Positions 1-8,724 of a stretch of 63,051 nucleotides of DNA are shown one piece after another. A program made the position numbers and the translations under genes. The DNA is taken from positions 1 to 63,051 of the forward strand of contig CAZUTO010000010.1 of NCBI GenBank assembly GCA_964623085.1. Direction: 5' to 3'. The stretch comes from CAZUTO01 sp964623085. Its GTDB lineage: Bacteria; Pseudomonadota; Gammaproteobacteria; Pseudomonadales; GM7GCV1. Positions within the stretch are counted from its first letter, which is position 1. Each line of letters starts with the position of its first letter. The notes below the pieces were generated by a model. That model saw only the letters and a program-made list of their open reading frames with translations, had not been told where the DNA came from and did not search any database.

Positions 1-243
1 TAGCAAAACGATCAGTGTTGTCATTTTTAAATATGAACTCAACGTCGTTCCATTCGGTGCTCCCAGTAAAGACTTCGCGATAGCTTTGCCAGCAACTTTA
101 GGAACATGGATAAATATACAATTGAACTCAATCTCCCACCTAGAGTATGGTTTCTTTATAAGGTTTACTAGGTTTTCAAATTTTTTTGGTCCAATAGCTG
201 GTCTCAATAATGATCGAGCCAAATTATATCTATTTGATGTCAT
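1..243 (-). CDS. sulfotransferase-like protein, N-terminal part (cut by window edge)
   Basis: An open frame of 81 codons starts at an ATG (241-243) preceded by GGGAG at a good distance and runs off the left edge. Around residues 42-60 it reads CIFIHVPKVAGKAIAKSLLG, which matches the 5'-phosphosulfate-binding loop of Sulfotransfer_2-type enzymes (consensus near FIHxPKxAGTS). Such enzymes move sulfate from PAPS to sugars, which would fit the polysaccharide genes that precede it by 13 bases in the same direction. Seen: the loop, the ribosome site and the operon spacing. Inferred: the substrate. After the loop a second frame is also open up to the edge, so a frameshift cannot be excluded from this fragment. 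Confidence 0.6.
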   Translation of the reverse strand, partial: MTSNRYNLARSLLRPAIGPKKFENLVNLIKKPYSRWEIEFNCIFIHVPKVAGKAIAKSLLGAPNGTTLSSYLKMTTLIVLL

Positions 244-256
244 CTAAACTCCCAAA

Positions 257-1384
257 TTAGTATGCACCGCGGCGTTTGATGATAATGACGGTTGTCTTTA
301 GAATTATTCCAAGATCGCTAATTACTGACCAGTTCCGTGCATACCAACGATCCAAAGTAACTCGTTCCTCATAGGACATATCGCTCCGACCACTAATTTG
401 CCATACGCCTGTCAGGCCTGGCTTAGTCTTCAAATAATGTCGTGCGGATGTTTTATACATGATCAGTTCTGTCTCGGTAATAGGACGTGGGCCGACAAGG
501 CTCATATCTCCTTTCAGAACATTCCATAACTGAGGCATCTCATCGAGGCTTGTCCGCCGAAGAAAATGTCCTACTCCCGTCACCCGAGGATCATTCTTAA
601 GTTTGAATCCTTTTTGCCACTGAGCGAGGGCTTCTGGGTCACTAGCAAGAAGTTCATCGAGCACTTCTTGCGCGTTAGTCACCATACTTCTAAATTTGTA
701 ACACCCAAATTTCTTACCACTTAGCCCTATACGTTCGTGGGCGAAAAAAATCGGCCTACCCGTAGATAAAACACAAAATGAAATCATCACAAATAATGGT
801 ATCAAAAGCATTAGTGCAGCCAGAGAAAGACCAATATCCAACATACGCTTAGTCATGTCTGCAAAAGATGGTGCAACAAACAGTCGAAGCAATATTGATA
901 GCACAAAAAACAGAAGAGCAAACACTGCTAAAGCAAGCGGAGGAATTTGCATACCGTGAAATACAGTTCCAAACCCAGCGGCAGCAATTACCGTAAACAG
1001 TGCCGCAATGGCGGATTTATAAGCTACTTGTTTCGACTTTGATTCTTTAACCAGCTGATATTGAGATAGCATTGCTTGGAAAATAACACCACAGGCAACA
1101 AGCACAAAGAGTAGCTCTTTGCTCTGACTCAACAACATATCAGTACCTATTTGGACCAACGCAAAGTAGCCACAAAAAGCTAAGATCAGAATATCCCAGA
1201 TAACCAGAAGAATAATTGTCAGGCGTTTTGGCGGCGCAATAATAACTTGGTATAGAACACCAACTGCTAGCCCTAAAAGTCCGAAAGCCAAAAATAACGC
1301 GCAAACGAGAAGAACATATAAAGGTAGTCTCCAAAAACTGCGCGTAGGGGTATTCAATTTTGTTAATTGCCCGTCGATCGGCAT
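257..1384 (-). CDS. WbaP-type polyprenyl-phosphate sugar phosphotransferase (initiating transferase)
   Basis: This membrane enzyme should start repeat-unit synthesis by moving a sugar-1-phosphate from a UDP-sugar to undecaprenyl phosphate at the inner membrane. The bacterial sugar transferase domain fills residues about 179-375, with a re-entrant hydrophobic segment after KRMLDIG, the catalytic-type SLDEMPQLWN at 279-288, then LVGPRP and the C-terminal RRGAY ending typical of WbaP/Cps relatives. Five hydrophobic segments lie between residues 17 and 170. At 375 residues it is shorter than classical WbaP (about 475), so the soluble region between membrane segments and catalytic domain is missing. 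It lies between the Wzz-like gene and the sulfotransferase-like gene. The sugar (galactose or glucose type) cannot be told from the sequence. Confidence 0.9.
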   Translation of the reverse strand: MPIDGQLTKLNTPTRSFWRLPLYVLLVCALFLAFGLLGLAVGVLYQVIIAPPKRLTIILLVIWDILILAFCGYFALVQIGTDMLLSQSKELLFVLVACGVIFQAMLSQYQLVKESKSKQVAYKSAIAALFTVIAAAGFGTVFHGMQIPPLALAVFALLFFVLSILLRLFVAPSFADMTKRMLDIGLSLAALMLLIPLFVMISFCVLSTGRPIFFAHERIGLSGKKFGCYKFRSMVTNAQEVLDELLASDPEALAQWQKGFKLKNDPRVTGVGHFLRRTSLDEMPQLWNVLKGDMSLVGPRPITETELIMYKTSARHYLKTKPGLTGVWQISGRSDMSYEERVTLDRWYARNWSVISDLGIILKTTVIIIKRRGAY

Positions 1385-1430
1385 CAGGTTAACTCTCTAG
1401 ACTTGGCGCTTTCCTAACTGACAGCACAGT

Positions 1431-2387
1431 CTATCCATGTGCCTTGAAAAAATGCCGACCTACCACAAACAACAAAGAAAAAAAGCCGCCCAGTAGCACA
1501 CCAACAATACAGATTAGCATCCGCCTTGGTCGAATAGGTTCTTCCGAGACCACAGCGGGGTCCACCGTTCGAAACAAATATTCTGGCCGCGCATTAGCGA
1601 GCATAATGGTTTGCGTTTGCTCCTCAATCAACTGGTAGAAAACAGTCTGCATATCAGCCAAAGGCGTAGCTACTAATTGTTCCTGTAAGAAAGCGATAGA
1701 ATTCTCAGCTTCGACTACCTCCTGTTGCCGTATTTCATCATTGATATCTTCTACCAACCAATCAACCCATTGCTTGCTCAAATAGGGCGAATAGGTTTCA
1801 ACACTCAGTTTAACCAAACCAGTGTCGGGGTCCTGAGCGATATCGAGAAGCTTTACAAACTTCTCATGCGCTTCCAGCAAAGAGGGCTCTACCTGCTTCG
1901 GTGGCTTAACATTTCGCGTCCAAGCGTTTACTTCAGGATCATAGATTGACTCGTCATAAAGTAATTTATCGTCGAGTAATTCCCAGCCTTCAAGTGCCAC
2001 TACCGATGGTAGTAATTTGTGCCGTGCAACAAAATCACCAATAAACTTACGAGACTTCAATACTTCCATACCAAAGGTGGTCTGGTCGGTACTACCACCA
2101 CCAAGGCCACCCAAGTTGATGCCCGCCAAACTCGCTAACCCACCATATTGCGATGCCAGAGCTCCAAGTCCACCACTTTCTTCGTTCGACGCTGGGGCAA
2201 GTAATGCTTCGGAGCGATAGATGTCAGGCAATGACAATGCAATAAAAACCGCCATCAATCCTGCAATAATAGTACCTAGCAAAATAATCCATTTCCCAGC
2301 CCATATAACTTGGCACAGCTCCCGAAGATCAATTTCATCGCCATATACAACCCGAGGAGGCGTCGAGTTACTCGCTTCTTTCGTCAT
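1431..2387 (-). CDS. Wzz-type polysaccharide chain-length determinant
   Basis: This is a polysaccharide co-polymerase of the Wzz family, which sets polymer length in the inner membrane. It has 318 residues with a transmembrane segment at about 31-53, directly after the family's DEIDLRELCQVIW opening, a large periplasmic coiled region, and a second transmembrane helix at about 290-309 preceded by the proline/arginine stretch EEPIRPRR. There is a glycine-rich segment at about 73-100 (GGLGALASQYGGLASL) as in other Wzz proteins of marine gammaproteobacteria. No cytoplasmic tyrosine-kinase domain is attached, so it is of the Wzz rather than Wzc type. Its neighbours are an SLBB export protein upstream and the initiating transferase downstream. 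Confidence 0.9.
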   Translation of the reverse strand: MTKEASNSTPPRVVYGDEIDLRELCQVIWAGKWIILLGTIIAGLMAVFIALSLPDIYRSEALLAPASNEESGGLGALASQYGGLASLAGINLGGLGGGSTDQTTFGMEVLKSRKFIGDFVARHKLLPSVVALEGWELLDDKLLYDESIYDPEVNAWTRNVKPPKQVEPSLLEAHEKFVKLLDIAQDPDTGLVKLSVETYSPYLSKQWVDWLVEDINDEIRQQEVVEAENSIAFLQEQLVATPLADMQTVFYQLIEEQTQTIMLANARPEYLFRTVDPAVVSEEPIRPRRMLICIVGVLLGGFFSLLFVVGRHFFKAHG

Positions 2388-2406
2388 CAGGTCTCAAACC
2401 CTATCA

Positions 2407-5073
2407 CTAAATGGCCAAAACGGTGGCAACCGCAATACCGCTCTGAAATAGAATCTGAGTGACACTAGTCCAAAAATTAAAGCGATCGCGATACTCAGTG
2501 TTAATTGGTACAACGATAGTATCGCCCGGCTGGATACGGCTATTTCGGGCTGAAAACGCTAGTAACCGTGTCTTTTCTGGATATACCACAGAGCCATTGG
2601 CTTTCACAATATAGATATTGTCTTTGTCTGCCCGCCTTGTCGAGCCCGCAGACAGTTCGAGATAATCGTATAAATCAAAGTTACTTTGGTAACCGTGCGT
2701 GGACGCGCGCTGCACTTCTCCTATTACTGCCACGGAATCACTATTTTGAGGAATATATAGCTCGTCACCATGCAGCAATGCGACATCAGATTGCGTGTCA
2801 CCCATGAGTACTGCTTCTAGATCAATAATCATTCGCCCTAGACCTTCGTATTCTTCCAAACGCTCGCTGATTTGCTGAATTTCTGGAAAACTGGATTGCA
2901 GTTCTTCACGGGTGAGTGTGGCTGAGGCGTAACTGGTTTCGATCTCGCGGGCATAAGCCCTCGCCTGAGCCACTTCACGCTCTCTAATAATTTCGCGCGT
3001 GAACTGCGCACCCGCCGCAAAGCCGTCTTCTGTCAAGCCACCTGCTCGCTGCAGAACATCGCCCAGTGTCTCTCCATTGCCAAACAAATAGGTACCGGGA
3101 AAACGAACCTCACCCGATATGGTGATTGAATTTTGTGGGCTCCAATCCGGGATCTCTCGAATAGTAAGGTGATCTCGGCTTTGCAATTCAAAATTTTCAA
3201 CAGATGTGTCTTCGCCAAATTCAGTGATAGAAACTTCATTAAATTCGCTTTTTACCTCGCCAGAAAATTCAGATACACGGCGTAATTCCGCTGCCGTGAG
3301 ATACGCAGAGTCATTTAACCCACCAGCTGCTCGAACAAGATCAAATAGTCGATCACCCTGTTTTAGTGGATAATCTCCGGCTACTTTTACCGCGCCACTA
3401 ACAGACACAATTTGGACAGGCTGGCCTTCTCTTGCCTGAATACGAAGTTTTGCCAAAACAGGCTCTAACAATTCTTGCCGCCGAAATGTTGGTTCCTCCT
3501 CTTCCTCCTCGTCTTCTTCAATATCAATACCTAATAGGAGTGCGAGATTTCTTTGCTCAGCTTCAGCCTCTGCCTCGGCTTCTTCAGCAGCGGCTTCCTC
3601 TTCTATTTCTTCTTGTAATAGTTCTTCGTCCGCCAGCCCAAATACGAGTATTTTGTCTTGGCGATTCAATAGAGGATCTTTTGTAGAGCCTTTGTTCTGC
3701 AATGCATCGCTAAGGCCAAAATGCTGTACTTCAATATCACGCAATGCGTTTTTTTGGCGGACAATCAATGAATAGTTAAGGTCTGCCTCTTGCAATAAGT
3801 CGACGTCAATTGACCTAAGAAGATCAGATACGCGAATACCTTCATACCAAGCATAGCTGCCAGGGCGAACAACGGCACCCTCGATAGTAATTTGGTTGCC
3901 ATAGAACTCCGCAGATTCTGGCACACGGATCAGATCACCGTCCGTAATGAGCATCGCTAGATCCTGCGCATTACTTAAATCCAAATTTCTTAGCTCGGAC
4001 AATTGAGCCCCTGCAGAATTTCGCTCCAAGATCACGGAAGAGATATACGCAGTGTTATTGAAACCGCCGGCCATGGAGATCAAATCATTGATGGTTTCAG
4101 TTTCACGAACCTCATAAAGTAATGGACGTCTTACTGCACCAGCAACTTCCGCAATACCCGAATAGGGAGGAACAAAGATTACATCTCCCGAGCGCAGGCG
4201 AATGTCGCCGCTCACATCTCCACGAATAAGTAGGTCATAGAGATCGAAACTCCCTACCGTTTCCCCAGACCGTTTCACCTCAATATTACGAAGTGAACCA
4301 ATTTCACTAACGCCACCAGCAACAAACAGTGCTTGTGTGACCGTTGCCAGTGCAGAAACAGCATAAGAACCGGGGCGCGCGACTTCGCCGGCCATAAAAA
4401 CACTAATAGCTCGAAGACGCCCAAGTGATACCACCGCTTCAACGCCAATGAGTTGTTCTTCCACTCGGCGTTGAATAAGTGCTTCGGTATCTTCAAAGCT
4501 TAAACCCGCGACAGAGATAGGGCCAAACCTTGGGAAATTGACCTCCCCTTCTCGCGTGACGACCAATGAGTATTGATCGTTTTCTTTTCCGAATAGCTGA
4601 ATATTTAGCTCATCGCCTGGGCCAAGTTTATACTCGTCGGGAACTAAGGCATCGTCGACTGGTGTAAAGGTAGTGATATCGGCATCAAATAAATCTAGGC
4701 CATACCGCCTTGGCTCGTCGGACTCCTCCTCTTCTTCCAATAGTTCTTCTTGAGCTTGCAAGAAACGAGCAAGAGTATCATCCATGGTGCTAGAAAAAGG
4801 CTGCAGAGGGTCTTGCGGCTGACCCAGCGTTGACGTAGAAATACCTGCGCCACCTAACCCCAGCTGCTCAAAGTCAACGCCAAGCTGCTCTGCCAAAGCA
4901 AGCTGTTCTGCTGGTGACAACGCTTGAAATTGTGCAATAACTTCCGGCGGTATTTGCTGCTGTGCTTGCGATACGCTAATAGCGACAGATGTAATAACCA
5001 GCACGCAAATTACACGCAAAGCCGTTATCCGACGCTTTATATGGTAGCTAGGTTTCGTTTGAATCATGTCCAA
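2407..5073 (-). CDS. large multi-SLBB polysaccharide export protein (Wza-like)
   Basis: This is an outer-membrane or periplasmic polysaccharide export protein. A signal peptide ends near residue 37 (SVSQA). The export (PES) domain begins at about 146 with YKLGPGDELNIQLFG and is followed by several SLBB units, recognisable by repeats such as VAGEVxRPGSY, IEGAVVRPGSYAW, VSGAVKVAGDYPL and ISGEVRFPGTY. With 888 residues it is more than twice the length of E. coli Wza (about 380). It resembles the long export proteins of Vibrio and Shewanella-type clusters. A very acidic Glu/Ala-rich stretch sits at about residues 484-531 between SLBB units. No lipobox cysteine is visible. It probably forms the export channel or its periplasmic extension together with the YjbF/YjbH-like proteins upstream. 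Confidence 0.88.
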   Translation of the reverse strand: MDMIQTKPSYHIKRRITALRVICVLVITSVAISVSQAQQQIPPEVIAQFQALSPAEQLALAEQLGVDFEQLGLGGAGISTSTLGQPQDPLQPFSSTMDDTLARFLQAQEELLEEEEESDEPRRYGLDLFDADITTFTPVDDALVPDEYKLGPGDELNIQLFGKENDQYSLVVTREGEVNFPRFGPISVAGLSFEDTEALIQRRVEEQLIGVEAVVSLGRLRAISVFMAGEVARPGSYAVSALATVTQALFVAGGVSEIGSLRNIEVKRSGETVGSFDLYDLLIRGDVSGDIRLRSGDVIFVPPYSGIAEVAGAVRRPLLYEVRETETINDLISMAGGFNNTAYISSVILERNSAGAQLSELRNLDLSNAQDLAMLITDGDLIRVPESAEFYGNQITIEGAVVRPGSYAWYEGIRVSDLLRSIDVDLLQEADLNYSLIVRQKNALRDIEVQHFGLSDALQNKGSTKDPLLNRQDKILVFGLADEELLQEEIEEEAAAEEAEAEAEAEQRNLALLLGIDIEEDEEEEEEPTFRRQELLEPVLAKLRIQAREGQPVQIVSVSGAVKVAGDYPLKQGDRLFDLVRAAGGLNDSAYLTAAELRRVSEFSGEVKSEFNEVSITEFGEDTSVENFELQSRDHLTIREIPDWSPQNSITISGEVRFPGTYLFGNGETLGDVLQRAGGLTEDGFAAGAQFTREIIREREVAQARAYAREIETSYASATLTREELQSSFPEIQQISERLEEYEGLGRMIIDLEAVLMGDTQSDVALLHGDELYIPQNSDSVAVIGEVQRASTHGYQSNFDLYDYLELSAGSTRRADKDNIYIVKANGSVVYPEKTRLLAFSARNSRIQPGDTIVVPINTEYRDRFNFWTSVTQILFQSGIAVATVLAI

Positions 5074-5258
5074 TAAAAATAGCTAAAGGCCGCTATGACT
5101 TACATATTGACCCAAGTTACTATAAGAAAATTGTGTCGCATTTTACCAGTACTGGCACGAAATAGCTTATATAGTCTTATAGATACCTCTTTTAGACCAA
5201 GAAAGCGTGATATGAGTCTCTTAACTGTGCCTAAATACTAGATTAATAGAGTCTCGAA

Positions 5259-5870
5259 TTAATAGAGCCCCGATCGAAGCTGCGTTATAAGCTCTTCACT
5301 TACGCCATCTGCACTGTTTAATCGCATCTCTATTGGTGGCATTTCTGGGCTAATGTGGTGCGACATCCACACTGCATCGCCTTTTGCGTTGCTTACAGTG
5401 AGATTGGTGTATGACCAAAATGATCGCTGATCATCGGAACACTCTGCCGACTGCACAACGAACTCGCCAGCTTCAATGTCGGGACTTGGCTGATATGCCG
5501 TGCAACGAAGCCTCAACATAGAGTCATCTATAAGCTCATGCGTTAATCCGAACTCCCATGGCGTAACGGTCACCGAGCTGCCATAAACGCTCCAGTTGCG
5601 CAGCGCGATCACATTCCAACCTTTAAAATCGATCTCTGTGCCATCTTTTAAATAGAACGTTAGATGTTCATCATGAACAACCGGTATCGCCTCTTGCTGG
5701 TAGTCTCCAATTCGCAACATCCAGAGTTGCGATTCGAGCTCGGCCTTGGCACCAAAGCTGGCAGTTCTTCTAAGCCACTCCAGTTGATTAAACCCTGGAT
5801 TAACCGTGCATCCAGATAGCACTGTCATAACTAATATTAAAGCGACGGCAATCGTTAATATGGGCTTCAT
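5259..5870 (-). CDS. YjbF/GfcB-like outer-membrane lipoprotein
   Basis: The protein has 203 residues with a lipoprotein signal: a hydrophobic run and LSGC, giving the lipidated cysteine at residue 21. The rest is a beta-rich domain with Trp-rich signatures such as SFWSYTNLTVSNAKGDAVWMSHHISP, which I recognise by pattern as the YjbF/GfcB (YmcC) family of capsule/exopolysaccharide export lipoproteins. Its start overlaps the stop of the YjbH-like gene by four bases, so the two are translationally coupled. In E. coli yjbEFGH and gfcABCDE this lipoprotein is encoded beside GfcA/YjbE and GfcD/YjbH, exactly the partners found here. The family assignment is from pattern memory; the precise molecular role is not established. 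Confidence 0.75.
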   Translation of the reverse strand: MKPILTIAVALILVMTVLSGCTVNPGFNQLEWLRRTASFGAKAELESQLWMLRIGDYQQEAIPVVHDEHLTFYLKDGTEIDFKGWNVIALRNWSVYGSSVTVTPWEFGLTHELIDDSMLRLRCTAYQPSPDIEAGEFVVQSAECSDDQRSFWSYTNLTVSNAKGDAVWMSHHISPEMPPIEMRLNSADGVSEELITQLRSGLY

Positions 5871-7990
5871 GGATGCAACAGCCTTTGCTCTGTCTTCGAC
5901 AACACGTCATAACGTGAAGGCTTCAGTATTTGCCAGATCTGACTACCAAAATCATCCAAACGAGCGCCGCCATCACGTAGAACCGGTCGGAGAACCACAT
6001 TATTGCCGCGCCTACTGTTTCCTGTGCTCAACACATTTAACGGAATGGTAAGCCTGAAGCCTTTATCAAAACTACCCTCGCCAAACTCTTCTGCAGATAC
6101 ATCCGTCATGGTTGCAAACGCGCCGACCCGCCAACCATTTGCAAACGTGCGGTTTACTTCGAGTGTCGCACCAATATCGCGAGCAAGATATTTTCCAGCA
6201 TGAATGGCAACATCGAAATTATAAAATGGGCTCGCCCAATAAGCGCTCAGATGACCAATTATGGCTTCGTAGCTGCGTGTGCCAAACCCACCATCAAATG
6301 CACGCTGCTGCACAGCAATGAGATTCGCGCCAATACCGATTCTGGAACGGAAAGGATGGTAAAGCACTTCGCCTCCGACTCCTGAGTATTGAAGCTCAAG
6401 AATGCCAGCGAAGGCGTGATAGTAGAGGTTCTGCGAAAACTGTCCGCGCTTCTGAAGATATAGATAGTCAATACCGGATTCACCCTGACGCAAATATTCT
6501 TCAATATCTGATCGAACAGGTGGCAGCACACTATTTGATACTCGCTCTACTCGGTTATAGTTATTTACGAGATCCTGACGGTACTGCGCAGTAAGATCCC
6601 ATCCACCAATTAGATTTGCATCAGCACGGATAGCCGCAAATATTTGATAGGTAAGCGGCACATCTGGATCAAAAAATCCGACCCTTGTTGAAATACCAAA
6701 ATCCAAGTCCAAAGATGAGCCTTGTTTTTCCGGCTTGAATTCCGGATCGCTTATACGCCTCCCTGGCAAGTAGTCAACCTGGCGAAGCGCTGCATCGGCA
6801 TTTTTTCTCTGATAATCGCGATTGTCCATCGCGCTGCGCAGGTAGCTAATACGCACCGGATAAAGGCCGGCCTCGCTAAGCACCAGCGTTACTCTGGTGA
6901 CTTCTGGCGGCAAATGTACACCGGCCGATGCCATAATGCGCTCCGCCGCATCGGCGTTTAACGCGTAGCTCTGATTTCGGTACTCAATTAGCGCATGATT
7001 ACCATCTTCAATCGTCCCGGCAAGTATGCTGTAGCCCGAATTACTAGCATCGAGTCTCATGCGTTCGAACCAATTGTCTTCAAAATCTTCTGGGAGGTCA
7101 TGCGCAGCGTAGTCGTGGCTATGCCAAGGAAACGTTTGTAATGAACGTTCCTTGATAAGAGAAGTATCTAGATTAGATGTCAGCTTTAATCCAAATTGAG
7201 AACCGTGCTGCCAACTCGCCCCAATTTTTATTCCTTCCACAAACTCCCAATCAACACCAACACTAATGGGGCTATCTACATCTAGGGTGCCGAGTGATTC
7301 CTCTCGGTTGTAACGATCTGAATTATATTCAACCAGTATACGTAACGGGCCACCATTCGGACGGTATTCAACACCACCAAACAAGCCGATATCCGGCCCA
7401 GAGAAAAAATTATCTGTTCGAAATTCGCCCGTATCTGCTAGCGTGGTGCGACCTTCTCTCTCTTCAAAGCGAGAAGCTATTTCAGCCAACGGGTTTGAAG
7501 CAATATCGCGCCCTGCTAGGCGACCCCAGCCAACGCCGAGAGAAACATCGAAATTGCCAAATCGTTTTGAACCGACAACGTATTCACTCGAAAATACACC
7601 TGTGCCGCCTAGATCAATAATTCCGACTGACAAATCAGGTGCTAGATCACCTTCTTTAAGGAGCCTTACTTTCACGTCGTAGCTGCGATCCCGCAGGCCA
7701 TCACTCGAGAATTCTCGATCAACTCTGGGATCCAAAATCGCGTATCGAAACGTAGTTTCTAACCAAGGCGTGGCTTGATATGTGAGTGAGTAGAAATCGA
7801 CTACATCCTGTCGACTATAGGTACTCGTAAATGTCGCATCCGGCTGCATTCTCGCGGAGGGCAAGTCGATTAGACCGGTCGTACCCAAATCAGAGGCCGT
7901 CTGAAAGTCGCTGGCCACACTATCTATTGCAATAGCGCCTAGAAGAAAAATGAGCGTGCTAACCGTGAGACCTTGGGACAAAATATTCAA
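5867..7990 (-). CDS. YjbH/GfcD-like outer-membrane beta-barrel protein
   Basis: The protein has 707 residues with a signal peptide to about residue 27 (SVAS). Mature residues open with TASDLGTTGLIDLPSARMQ, the conserved start of the YjbH/GfcD (YmcA) family, followed by many alternating hydrophobic-polar strands and aromatic girdles expected for a large outer-membrane barrel. YjbH-type proteins take part in secretion of group 4 capsule or related exopolysaccharide. Length is near the family norm (about 700). The gene is coupled to the lipoprotein gene by a four-base overlap and separated from the small Thr-rich gene upstream by a hairpin terminator. Confidence 0.85.
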   Translation of the reverse strand: MNILSQGLTVSTLIFLLGAIAIDSVASDFQTASDLGTTGLIDLPSARMQPDATFTSTYSRQDVVDFYSLTYQATPWLETTFRYAILDPRVDREFSSDGLRDRSYDVKVRLLKEGDLAPDLSVGIIDLGGTGVFSSEYVVGSKRFGNFDVSLGVGWGRLAGRDIASNPLAEIASRFEEREGRTTLADTGEFRTDNFFSGPDIGLFGGVEYRPNGGPLRILVEYNSDRYNREESLGTLDVDSPISVGVDWEFVEGIKIGASWQHGSQFGLKLTSNLDTSLIKERSLQTFPWHSHDYAAHDLPEDFEDNWFERMRLDASNSGYSILAGTIEDGNHALIEYRNQSYALNADAAERIMASAGVHLPPEVTRVTLVLSEAGLYPVRISYLRSAMDNRDYQRKNADAALRQVDYLPGRRISDPEFKPEKQGSSLDLDFGISTRVGFFDPDVPLTYQIFAAIRADANLIGGWDLTAQYRQDLVNNYNRVERVSNSVLPPVRSDIEEYLRQGESGIDYLYLQKRGQFSQNLYYHAFAGILELQYSGVGGEVLYHPFRSRIGIGANLIAVQQRAFDGGFGTRSYEAIIGHLSAYWASPFYNFDVAIHAGKYLARDIGATLEVNRTFANGWRVGAFATMTDVSAEEFGEGSFDKGFRLTIPLNVLSTGNSRRGNNVVLRPVLRDGGARLDDFGSQIWQILKPSRYDVLSKTEQRLLHP

Positions 7991-8033
7991 TACTGCCTCG
8001 CAACAGACGTTGCAATATATTGCTGAGGAATAG

Positions 8034-8067
8034 ACAAAAAAAATAGCGAGGGTTTAACCTCGCTATT
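8034..8067 (-). terminator. intrinsic terminator/attenuator between the GfcA-like gene and yjbH-like gene
   Basis: AATAGCGAGG (8042-8051) and CCTCGCTATT (8058-8067) form a perfect 10-base-pair stem with a six-base loop. Read on the minus strand it is followed by an unbroken run of T. It stands about 60 bases after the GfcA-like stop and before the next gene, so it should stop most transcripts after the small gene and let a fraction through. Confidence 0.85.
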
Positions 8068-8126
8068 TATCATATATCCCTAATCAGCCGCCCACTACCA
8101 ATGGCCAACTGACTATTAAAACCTAA

Positions 8127-8387
8127 CTAGTTAGTAGTAGACGTTGTGCTCGTCGTACTGGTTGTGCTCGTTGTGCTCGTTGTTGCCGATTCATCGTCGT
8201 TATCATCGTCATCAACTGCAGCAGCAATAACAGTCGCGCCAACAATACCATAGGCAACCGCTGCACCAACTGATACACCACCAACACTAGGGGCTGCAGC
8301 CGCCTCTTCTTCCTGTGCGACAGCAAAACTGCAGAAAGCACTAAGTACAACCGCCATTAAAATAGAAATCAACTGTTTAACTTTCAT
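8127..8387 (-). CDS. GfcA/YjbE-like small exported Thr-rich protein
   Basis: The protein has 86 residues counted from the internal ATG at 8385-8387, which starts a clean signal peptide (MKVKQLISILMAVVLSAF, cut after about residue 24) and is preceded by AGG-containing sequence. The open frame extends 25 codons further upstream, but those would bury the signal peptide. The mature part has a Glu/Ala start, a hydrophobic glycine-containing stretch (VGAAVAYGIVGATVIAAAV), an Asp run (VDDDDNDDE) and a Thr/Ser tail of repeats. The same build is known in E. coli GfcA and YjbE. Its place ahead of YjbH- and YjbF-like genes supports this. The role of these small proteins is not defined. Confidence 0.75.
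   Translation of the reverse strand: MKVKQLISILMAVVLSAFCSFAVAQEEEAAAAPSVGGVSVGAAVAYGIVGATVIAAAVDDDDNDDESATTSTTSTTSTTSTTSTTN
8130..8183 (-). repeat. six 9-base units encoding Thr-Thr-Ser repeats
   Basis: On the minus strand the end of the GfcA-like gene consists of nine-base units near ACAACGAGC, coding for five TTS triplets and a final TTN. Imperfect third bases show that the array is not brand new, but slippage could change tail length between strains. Confidence 0.8.
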
Positions 8388-8724
8388 ACCCTGGCCTATT
8401 TGTTCCAATCTGATTAATAACATGCTTGCGCGAATTGTATGAGCCTTGTTATGCCGAAGCAATGGCCATACACAAAAAAACGTAAATAAATCTTAACCCA
8501 GTCAGCTCGACGGGCAAAACGCGTCGGCAATTCTAACCGCCTTACTAAAAACGTAAAGGCTTTTATCACTAAAAAGCGCAAAAAAGTGAATTGAGCACGG
8601 TATGCTTTCTTTCCACGCCACTTTTTACGTCCTACTGACTCGACGCAGTATGTGCTGAAAGAAGCCTAAAAGGGGCCGAAACGGATACTGCCTAACGTTT
8701 CCTTTACTCCAAACTAACTCCTCG

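Noticed and set aside
1140..2451. Several open frames of 60-80 codons opposite the wzz- and wbaP-like genes
   Set aside because: They are antisense to clear genes, lack ribosome sites and look like no protein family.
8123..8350. 75-codon frame overlapping the GfcA-like gene
   Set aside because: Alternative frame of a repeat-containing gene; rich in Arg, Gln and Leu from the repeat, without signal peptide.
8463..8724. GGCGGTTAG on the minus strand as a possible ops/JUMPstart (RfaH) element before the export genes
   Set aside because: It differs from the ops core GGCGGTAG by an inserted base and lacks the rest of the element.
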